Of a DNA stretch of 12,746 nt, positions 7,789 through 12,746 are shown piece by piece. The stretch spans positions 1 through 12,746 of the forward strand of contig VFKK01000270.1 in assembly GCA_009885605.1 (NCBI GenBank), written 5' to 3'. This stretch comes from Cyclobacteriaceae bacterium (lineage in GTDB: Bacteria > Bacteroidota > Bacteroidia > Cytophagales > Cyclobacteriaceae). Position numbers and translations under genes: made by a program. Under the pieces are notes generated by a model. The model was not told the DNA's origin. It saw only the letters and a program-made list of their open reading frames with translations, and searched no databases. Every line of letters starts with the position of its first letter. The first letter of the stretch is position 1.

Positions 7789-9213
7789 ATGAAAGCATCT
7801 CATTCAATCGCCATTTTGACCGGTTTACTCTTAACCGGCTTTTCCGCTTCAGCTCAAAATGGAGAAAAGGTTTACAAAATGTACTGCACAGGCTGTCATG
7901 GATCTGACCTAAAAGGAACACCTGCAGGATCTTCTCTTCTTTCTGAAAATTTAAAGTATGGAAATGAAGTTGCCGATATCAGCAATAGCATTAGCAATGG
8001 AATTCCCAATACGACCATGATAAAGTGGGCTAATGCATTGCCATCCCACGAAATCGGGGAGCTGACGGAATACATTGCAAGTATGAGAAAAAGCCAGTCT
8101 ACCGAGAAGAAATCCACGGAACCCCTGACTTTCAGCACCCTAGATTACACGCTGACGGTGGAGAAGATAGTCACTGAAGGGTTGGTTATTCCGTGGGGAA
8201 TTGAATTTGTAGATGAAACGCGTGCTTTAATCTCCGGAAACAAAGGGGAATTCTATTGGGTGGTCGATGGAAAGCTCGATCCCAAGCGGGTAACCGGAAT
8301 CCCTTTTATCTACGGAACAGACCTCGTGGGAGGGATGATGGATTTAGCTTTGGATCCCAATTATGCTAAAAATGGCTGGATCTATTTTGCTTATAGCCAT
8401 AATCCAAAAAACACCGCTGATAAGACTTCACCAGCTATGACCAAATTGGTCCGAGGCAAAATAAAAGATTACCAATGGGTTGATCAGGAGACACTTTTTG
8501 AAGCTCCCGATTCGATCTTAGTGAGCGGGGGTACACGATGGGGAAGCCGCCTGCTATTTGACAAAGACGGATACCTTTATTTTACCACCGGTGACATGCA
8601 ACAAAGCATCGCGGAAGGGATAAATCCTCAGCTACCTACTCGTGCAGAAGGAAAAATATTCAGGATCTATCCGGATGGCAGCATTCCCAAAGACAATCCC
8701 TACTATGGACAAGAAGGGAAACTGCAGGGAATCTATGCGGTGGGAACCCGAAATGTCCAGGGATTGGCCCAACATCCGATCACGGGAGAAATCTACTTTA
8801 CCGATCACGGTCCAAAAGGTGGAGATGAAGTGAACCTGCTAAAAAATGGCGGAAATTATGGATGGCCGGTAATCACTTTTGGAGTGAATTACGATGACAG
8901 TCCTATTACCAGTTTGACGGCCAAAGAAGGCATGGAACAACCCTTAACCTATTACGACCCTTCCATTGCGATCTGTGCAGCGGAATTTATCTATGGAAAT
9001 GTATTTCCAAAATGGACCAATAACCTATTGATCACCGCGCTAAAAGATCAGGAAATCCGAAGATTGGTGGTAGATGGAGACAAAGTTTTGAGCCAGGAAG
9101 TCATCATCAAAGGAATAGGCCGAGTGAGGGATGTTAAAATTGGTCCCGACGGGGCATTGTATGTATTGACTAACTCTCCAGACGCATTGCTTCGAGTGAC
9201 ACCACTGAAGTAA
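7789..9213 (+). CDS. Cytochrome c fused to PQQ-dependent glucose/sorbosone dehydrogenase-type propeller
   Basis: The protein has 474 aa from the ATG at 7789; an in-frame TTG at 7756 would add 11 residues before the signal peptide and is less likely. A signal peptide (1-22, ASA before Q) leads into a small cytochrome c domain with CTGCH at 33-37 and probable axial Met77. From about residue 118 to the end lies a GSDH-type six-bladed propeller. It has VIPWGIEF, GTRNVQGL (319-326, Arg321), DHGPKGGDE (339-347), LKDQEIRRL (Lys419) and RVRDV (445-449), matching PQQ-contact regions of soluble glucose dehydrogenase. At the position where relatives have an active-site His (HWGSR or HHFGGR), this protein reads TRWGSR (249-254). 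The family oxidises aldoses or similar alcohols in the periplasm. The fused heme would take electrons from PQQ to the respiratory chain. The substrate is unknown and the His change leaves activity uncertain. Confidence 0.92.
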   Translation: MKASHSIAILTGLLLTGFSASAQNGEKVYKMYCTGCHGSDLKGTPAGSSLLSENLKYGNEVADISNSISNGIPNTTMIKWANALPSHEIGELTEYIASMRKSQSTEKKSTEPLTFSTLDYTLTVEKIVTEGLVIPWGIEFVDETRALISGNKGEFYWVVDGKLDPKRVTGIPFIYGTDLVGGMMDLALDPNYAKNGWIYFAYSHNPKNTADKTSPAMTKLVRGKIKDYQWVDQETLFEAPDSILVSGGTRWGSRLLFDKDGYLYFTTGDMQQSIAEGINPQLPTRAEGKIFRIYPDGSIPKDNPYYGQEGKLQGIYAVGTRNVQGLAQHPITGEIYFTDHGPKGGDEVNLLKNGGNYGWPVITFGVNYDDSPITSLTAKEGMEQPLTYYDPSIAICAAEFIYGNVFPKWTNNLLITALKDQEIRRLVVDGDKVLSQEVIIKGIGRVRDVKIGPDGALYVLTNSPDALLRVTPLK

Positions 9214-9260
9214 AAAGGGGTTTATGTGTACTAGCCAAAAAAAGTCAAACCACCCCATTT

Positions 9261-9446
9261 TGGGACTTGAACGAAGTTTTTTTGGAACGAAAAAAAGGAG
9301 TTGTGGTGACTTGCCCTCCAAATGTTCTTCACTGGAATGGAGCTAGCCCAGATATTTGTATGCATCAACTGTTATTTGTGCCAAACACAGAAAAAGTAAT
9401 TGTAGAATGGAAACAAGCCGTAACCGATTAAGAATATCTATACTAA
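9261..9446 (+). pseudogene. C-terminal remnant of a cupin-domain protein
   Basis: A frame with no usable start reads VVVTCPPNVLHWNGASPD, then a strand ending VEWKQAVTD, a TAA stop at 9429-9431, then EYLY. This closely resembles the C-terminal half of small cupins associated with carboxymuconolactone decarboxylases, which typically read VVxCPPNVxHWHGASPD and end near VTDEEY. The expected second His of HWHGA is Asn here, and the stop replaces what is probably a Glu codon (GAA to TAA). The N-terminal half, with the first metal-binding histidines, is absent: upstream sequence runs directly into the end of the PQQ dehydrogenase gene. I call it a truncated, decayed gene. The identification is by memory of the family pattern. 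Confidence 0.6.
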
Positions 9447-9455
9447 AGCAAATCG

Positions 9456-9650
9456 ATGGCTCGAATATTAATCACCAGTTTTTCTGATGGATTGGGAAAA
9501 TTAGCTGCTGAACTCTCAGGAAAAATGCCGCATCCCAAAGGTGAAATCCGAGTTTCCTATAACCTTAAATCCAACCCAACTATAGAAATACAGCTTCCGG
9601 GAGGAATCAGTGCCTGTTTGGTTTTCAAAGGAAAGTCTTATCCCCTGTAA
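9456..9650 (+). pseudogene. Orphan fragment resembling the C-terminus of an alpha-L-rhamnosidase (GH78-like)
   Basis: This 64-codon frame opens with MARILITSFSDGLG and continues through GKMPHPKGEIRVSY to an end reading CLVFKGKSYPL. The GxMPHPKGxIxVxY pattern followed by a beta strand and a WKGKxYPL-like end is characteristic of the C-terminal beta-sandwich of many Bacteroidota GH78 alpha-L-rhamnosidases. The whole catalytic (alpha/alpha)6 domain is missing. It lies in the same frame as the cupin remnant just upstream, separated by two stops. It is most likely a leftover of a deleted gene, perhaps joined to the cupin fragment by the same deletion. A tiny free-standing protein cannot be excluded, but there is no signal peptide and no independent domain. 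Confidence 0.45.
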
Positions 9651-9703
9651 GCCGATACGAATACGATAAGATTGTATTAGGGATGGGAATTCAGTTTATT
9701 CTC

Positions 9704-9735
9704 AAAGAAAAAATGGCGGAATTCCTTCCGCCATT
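9704..9735 (-). terminator. Intrinsic terminator of the SDR gene
   Basis: AATGGCGGAA (9712-9721) pairs perfectly with 9726-9735 around a TTCC loop, a 10-bp GC-containing stem. On the minus strand it is followed by a T-rich run (complement of 9704-9713). It begins 5 bp past the SDR stop codon, as expected for a rho-independent terminator. A weaker T tract on the plus side could also stop transcription coming from the left. Confidence 0.8.
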
Positions 9736-9739
9736 CCTT

Positions 9740-10384
9740 TTACACATCAAAAATGAAAGGAGCCTTTTTATTGTATTGTTCACTTTCTAGTTGTTCGATC
9801 AGAAAGGCAGCCAAAGAAGACGCACTGATTTTATCCCCTTTGCAATCTGTTAAATCAACCTGAAATTCTCTGACTTCATCCGTTTGCTCTATCATGGGAA
9901 GTCGAACCAATGTCCAATCTATCCCACTCCCGACAAGCATCTTATACTCTTCTTGCCTGCTGGCGGTGGAGATAGGAAAATTAGCCTTCATCCATTCTGT
10001 GGCCAACTGAGTTTTTCCACTCTTTGAATCCCCATCAGCATCCACATTCAAACCGGTTGCCACCACATATCGTCCTATTTGATATTCGCTCATGGTTTGA
10101 AGTATCAATTCAGTAGCCTTCGCAAACAAGTCCGGCGAACTTGGCGGTATTCCGAGTCCCAGTGTGCTGATTACAGCAGTACATCCTTCCAGTAATTGAG
10201 TAACAGCATTTATGTCTGATATGTCTCCGATTGCTACTTCCATTCCTGAATATTCGAAGGAGATATTTTTGGGATTTCTAACCAGTAGCCTAAACTGCAT
10301 CCCTTTATTGATCAAACTTTTGACAAGGTATTTCCCGGATTTACCGGTCCCACCGATTATAGCAATTTTTTCTGTTGATTTCAT
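9740..10384 (-). CDS. Atypical SDR / NmrA-like NAD(P)-binding oxidoreductase
   Basis: The protein has 214 aa and is complete. The N-terminal Rossmann motif is AIIGGTGKSGKYL, with GGTGKSG at 11-17. The Arg in LLVRNP (about residue 36) suggests NADP(H) preference. Further features are GDISD (53-57), AVISTLGLG and, late in the protein, GIDWTLVRLPMI. The pattern matches NAD(P)H-binding atypical SDRs (NmrA or biliverdin reductase B-like), which lack the classic YxxxK catalytic pair. There is no signal peptide, so it is cytoplasmic. The substrate is unknown; relatives are often stress- or redox-linked quinone or flavin reductases, or redox sensors. It is transcribed alone, opposite to its neighbours, with its own terminator and two palindromes upstream that suggest regulation by a dimeric DNA-binding protein. 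Cupin and SDR genes of these types often occur together, which fits the cupin remnant nearby. Confidence 0.88.
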   Translation of the reverse strand: MKSTEKIAIIGGTGKSGKYLVKSLINKGMQFRLLVRNPKNISFEYSGMEVAIGDISDINAVTQLLEGCTAVISTLGLGIPPSSPDLFAKATELILQTMSEYQIGRYVVATGLNVDADGDSKSGKTQLATEWMKANFPISTASRQEEYKMLVGSGIDWTLVRLPMIEQTDEVREFQVDLTDCKGDKISASSLAAFLIEQLESEQYNKKAPFIFDV

Positions 10385-10418
10385 AATGCATCTCTATTTT
10401 GGTTTTGAAAGAATTAAA

Positions 10419-10442
10419 ACCTTGGCAAATGTTTGCCGAGGT
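10419..10442. promoter_or_regulatory. Operator-like 24-bp palindrome upstream of the SDR gene
   Basis: ACCTTGGCAAA (10419-10429) and TTTGCCGAGGT (10432-10442) form 11-bp inverted arms around a 2-bp centre, with a single mismatch. It sits 35 bp upstream of the SDR start, where a promoter would be expected. The size and symmetry suit a dimeric TetR-, MarR- or LysR-type regulator, but no such gene lies in the window. Confidence 0.5.
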
Positions 10443-10444
10443 AA

Positions 10445-10470
10445 ATTGAAGGAATTCCATTCCTTTCAAT
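10445..10470. promoter_or_regulatory. Second inverted repeat upstream of the SDR gene
   Basis: ATTGAAGGAAT (10445-10455) and its complement at 10459-10470 pair over 11 bp with one bulged T and a 3-nt centre. It is adjacent to the 10419-10442 palindrome. It could be another protein site or a hairpin. Nothing else is visible in the spacer between 10471 and the broken gene starting at 10671. Confidence 0.35.
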
Positions 10471-10670
10471 ACAAAAAACTATGTCAGATAGAGAGCTTAA
10501 TGGGTTAAAGATAGGATAAATTGATTTTCCATAATAAAAGCAGTTAGACAAAAAATTGGCAGCTTATCATCTACGGTCCCTACTCCCATACAAAGAATTG
10601 ATGCCCCAAACCACAGGATACAATCCCAGTTTGAAACACATAACTAGAAATTCCAACTACTTTGAGCCTT

Positions 10671-11960
10671 ATGTTTCGATCCTTTACCTACCTATTTTTT
10701 TTCTTTTATCAATTTCACTTTTCTCCCAACAGCCCGTTCCGGAAAAACCGAGAGTTCTGATCAGCACCGACATCGGAGGCACCGATCCGGACGACAACCA
10801 AAGCATGGCTCATTTGCTGATGTACAGCGAGCAATTTGACATCGAAGGACTAGTTTCCTCTCCGTCCTATGGTACCGGAATCACGTCGGAGATTTTTCGC
10901 ATGATTAAATTGTATGATAAGGACCTTCCCAAACTTCAAAAACACAGTTTCGAATTTCCCAAACCCGATTATCTCCGATCCATCACCAAACAAGGTCGAC
11001 GCGGAAATGCACCTTACAGCGGGGTTACCAGTGCAACTGAAGGTTCCAATTGGATCATTCGCTGCGCAAAAAAAGAAGATTCCAGACCGCTTTGGGTACT
11101 TGTCTGGGGTGGGTTGGAAGATTTGGCTCAGGCACTTCACGATGCTCCGGAAATCCAGGAAAACATCCGCGTGTACTCGATCGGTGGTCCCAACAAAAAA
11201 TGGAGCGCCAACAGCTATGCCTACATCACGGAGCATTTCCCAAATCTTTGGATGATCGAAGTCAACTCAAGGTACTATGGCTTTTTCTCCAACAATCAAC
11301 AGCCCGATGTGATCAAGACGACCGACTACTATGAAAAACACATTCAAGTAGCCAGGCATTTGGGGAAGGATTTCAAAAGCTATTATAACGGTGAAATCAA
11401 AATGGGCGGTACACCTTCCCTGCTTTACCTGATGGATGGCGATCCCAACAATCCCCTTCGGGAAAGCTGGGGCGGGAGTTTTGAGAAAATCTCCCGCAGT
11501 GCCGGGGAGTGTATGATCGAATGACTACCACTGCCCATACCGTTGCATTTTGCGCGGTGATCGAATTCCATTTGGAAGGCCCAAAAATAAATGTTCCTTC
11601 AGATTCCGTGGTATTTTGGATGGAAGTTCCGTATGGAAAATCAAAACAAATCTGGCCGGGATACTTCTTGGGAAACGGAAATACGCGCTCAAGTATTCTC
11701 CCAAGCAGGCGGAGATTTTGCACTATCACTTTATCTTTGAGATTCCGGGATTTCCAATAGGTAAAGGTGAACTGGTGGTAAGTAATCTCTGGCCATGCAG
11801 ACCCAACGAAACCGATTACATCTTGGGTCGGAACTGGTCCAGCGACCCACCCGATCCCGAACTGGGTGATGGCAAACTCCCAGGTGGAAAAACACTCCTG
11901 AAATGGAGAAACGACATCCTGATGGATTGGGCCAAGCGCTGAGCTTGGCTGAGGGAATGA
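10671..11960 (+). pseudogene. Frameshifted Sde182/DUF1593 nucleoside hydrolase-like protein
   Basis: Three successive frames give one ancestral protein of about 430 aa. ATG 10671 begins MFRSFTYLFFF. Restoring one T in the T8 run (10695-10702) joins this to LSISLFSQQPVPEKP, a normal signal peptide, and then to STDIGGTDPDDNQSM, the Asp-rich metal site of the nucleoside hydrolase-like domain. That frame fails near 11502-11508; adding a G to the GGGG run gives SAGGVYDRMTTTAHTVAFC. It fails again at 11682, where one extra T restores YFLGNGNYALKYSPKQAE. The C-terminal beta-sandwich continues to NWSSDPPDPELGDGK and DWAKR, where TGA (11940-11942) replaces a probable Trp codon before AWLRE and TGA 11958-11960. 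The first frame could also start upstream (TTG 10556, ATG 10601), giving an odd long leader. Relatives are exported and linked to polysaccharide degradation. Homopolymer indels may be sequencing errors, but the nonsense codon favours real decay. Confidence 0.8.
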
Positions 11961-11983
11961 GGATAAGGTAATTTGAGCAAAAA

Positions 11984-12460
11984 ATGGAACCAAGGGTAGA
12001 AACATCAAAAGAGAAGAAACTCATAGGTAAACGACTACCAATGAGTTTATCTGAAAACAAGACAGGCGAACTTTGGAAAAGCTTTATGCCCAGGCGTAAA
12101 GAAATAACCAACCACTTGACAAATGATTTTATTTCATTGGCAATTTATAAGCCGACGCATTTTACAGACTTTAAACCTACAAATGACTTTGAAAAATGGG
12201 CGGCAGTTGAAGTGACTGACTTTGGACATGTACCGGACAAGATGGAAACGTTCGCACTGACGGCCGGTCTTTACGCTGTTTTCAATTATAAAGGCTCAAG
12301 CACTGACCATAATATCTTTCAGAATATTTTTGGAGTTTGGCTTCCAAATTCGGTTTACCTCTTGGACGACAGGCCACATTTTGAAATATTAGGGGAAAAA
12401 TACAACAATGCAGACCCAGATTCGGAAGAAGAAATATGGATACCAATACGGACGAAATAG
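11984..12460 (+). CDS. GyrI-like small-molecule-binding (AraC effector-binding domain) protein
   Basis: The protein has 158 aa and appears complete. It opens with a short strand (VETSKEKKLIGKRLPMSLSE) typical of stand-alone GyrI-like/AraC effector-binding proteins, and continues with ELWKSFMPRRKEI, FEKWAAVEVTDF, VPDKMETFALTAGLYAVF, IFGVWLPNSVYLLDDRPHFE and ILGEKY. It ends EEEIWIPIRTK, the usual closing strand with conserved acidic and Ile-Pro-Ile residues. There is no helix-turn-helix and no signal peptide, so it is a cytoplasmic single-domain protein. Members bind hydrophobic or cationic small molecules, and some act as gyrase inhibitors or hydrolases. The ligand here is unknown. It starts 24 bp after the broken Sde182 gene. 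The DNA from here to the right edge looks more AT-rich than the left part of the window. Confidence 0.88.
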   Translation: MEPRVETSKEKKLIGKRLPMSLSENKTGELWKSFMPRRKEITNHLTNDFISLAIYKPTHFTDFKPTNDFEKWAAVEVTDFGHVPDKMETFALTAGLYAVFNYKGSSTDHNIFQNIFGVWLPNSVYLLDDRPHFEILGEKYNNADPDSEEEIWIPIRTK

Positions 12461-12583
12461 GAACGCCATCCATAAGCAAAAACTATATGTCAATTGCAGG
12501 TTTCGAGGTTTACGAGCTTAGATTTTTCGAACCGGCTTTTGTGATCACGACTGTACAATAAGTAATTTCAAACAAAATCAACG
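12461..12583. other. Spacer with a 24-codon frame of unknown meaning
   Basis: A short frame at 12487-12561 begins MSIAGFEVYELRFFEPAF and ends at TAA. It has no recognisable domain, signal or ribosome-binding signal and may be chance or a gene fragment. No terminator was seen after the GyrI-like gene. Confidence 0.3.
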
Positions 12584-12721
12584 ATGGTAAATAAAGACCT
12601 TTCAGAATTCACAGATCAAGAATTACGAGATGAATCAAAAAAGTTAAAATCATTTTCCTTTGTCAATGCTTTGTATCCATCCGACCAAGTGCATCTTGAT
12701 GTGCTCCGATTAATCGGGTAA
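12584..12721 (+). pseudogene. N-terminal fragment of a small Bacteroidota membrane protein, probably truncated
   Basis: The 45-codon frame begins VNKDLSEFTDQELRDESKKL, then KSFSFVNAL. That pattern resembles the start of small (about 80-aa) Bacteroidota proteins, in which a charged helix (DLxxLTDQELLxEAKKxKS) is followed by two membrane spans. Here, after FVNAL (codon 30, about position 12673), the expected hydrophobic span is replaced by polar YPSDQVHLDVLRLIG and a stop. This looks like a rearrangement junction or frame loss. The sequence after the junction contains a perfect 12-bp palindrome, CCGATTAATCGG (12706-12717), and continues off the window, so the second half cannot be judged. Confidence 0.4.
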
Positions 12722-12746
12722 AGTTGCGGGATGAAAAAGACAAGTA

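Noticed and set aside
11397..12008. 203-codon open frame on the minus strand
   Set aside because: It is antisense to the broken Sde182-like gene, whose sense frames show clear family motifs. The antisense product has none.

Overview
The window looks like chromosomal DNA from a Bacteroidota bacterium, most likely order Cytophagales (Cyclobacteriaceae-like). This rests on a SusC/RagA-type receptor, the absence of Shine-Dalgarno sequences before the genes, AT-rich spacers with a Bacteroidota-type promoter candidate, and the family types found. The assignment is an inference from gene content. No tRNA, rRNA, CRISPR array or intact insertion sequence was seen.

Left part (1-9213). A SusC-like TonB-dependent receptor runs leftward off the window edge. 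It is divergent, across a 368-bp control region, from three rightward genes for exported proteins. The first encodes a 1050-aa lipoprotein joining a degenerate SGNH/GDSL domain, a PVC-type membrane-bound dehydrogenase beta-propeller, HEAT-like helices and a C-terminal cytochrome c domain. The second encodes a 372-aa FG-GAP/VCBS protein with seven regularly spaced calcium-binding loops. The third encodes a 474-aa cytochrome c fused to a PQQ-dependent glucose/sorbosone dehydrogenase-type propeller. Together they suggest uptake of a carbohydrate-like ligand at the outer membrane linked to its oxidation in the periplasm, with electrons leaving through c-type hemes. The 221- and 271-bp gaps between the rightward genes argue against a tight operon. 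The first gap holds three tandem 13-bp repeats followed directly by a 19-bp hairpin just before the VCBS start codon.

Right part (9214-12746). This stretch shows gene decay. It holds a cupin C-terminal remnant with an in-frame stop, then an orphan fragment resembling the C-terminus of an alpha-L-rhamnosidase. Next come an intact leftward atypical SDR with its own terminator and two upstream palindromes, and a Sde182/DUF1593 nucleoside hydrolase-like gene broken by about three single-base frameshifts and a terminal nonsense codon. The last genes are an intact GyrI-like effector-binding protein and a truncated small protein at the right edge.

The parts most worth a second look are the three-gene redox cluster with its altered active-site residues, the paired CAGGA repeats in the divergent control region, the repeat-plus-hairpin leader at 6299-6380, and the broken genes between 9214 and 11960.
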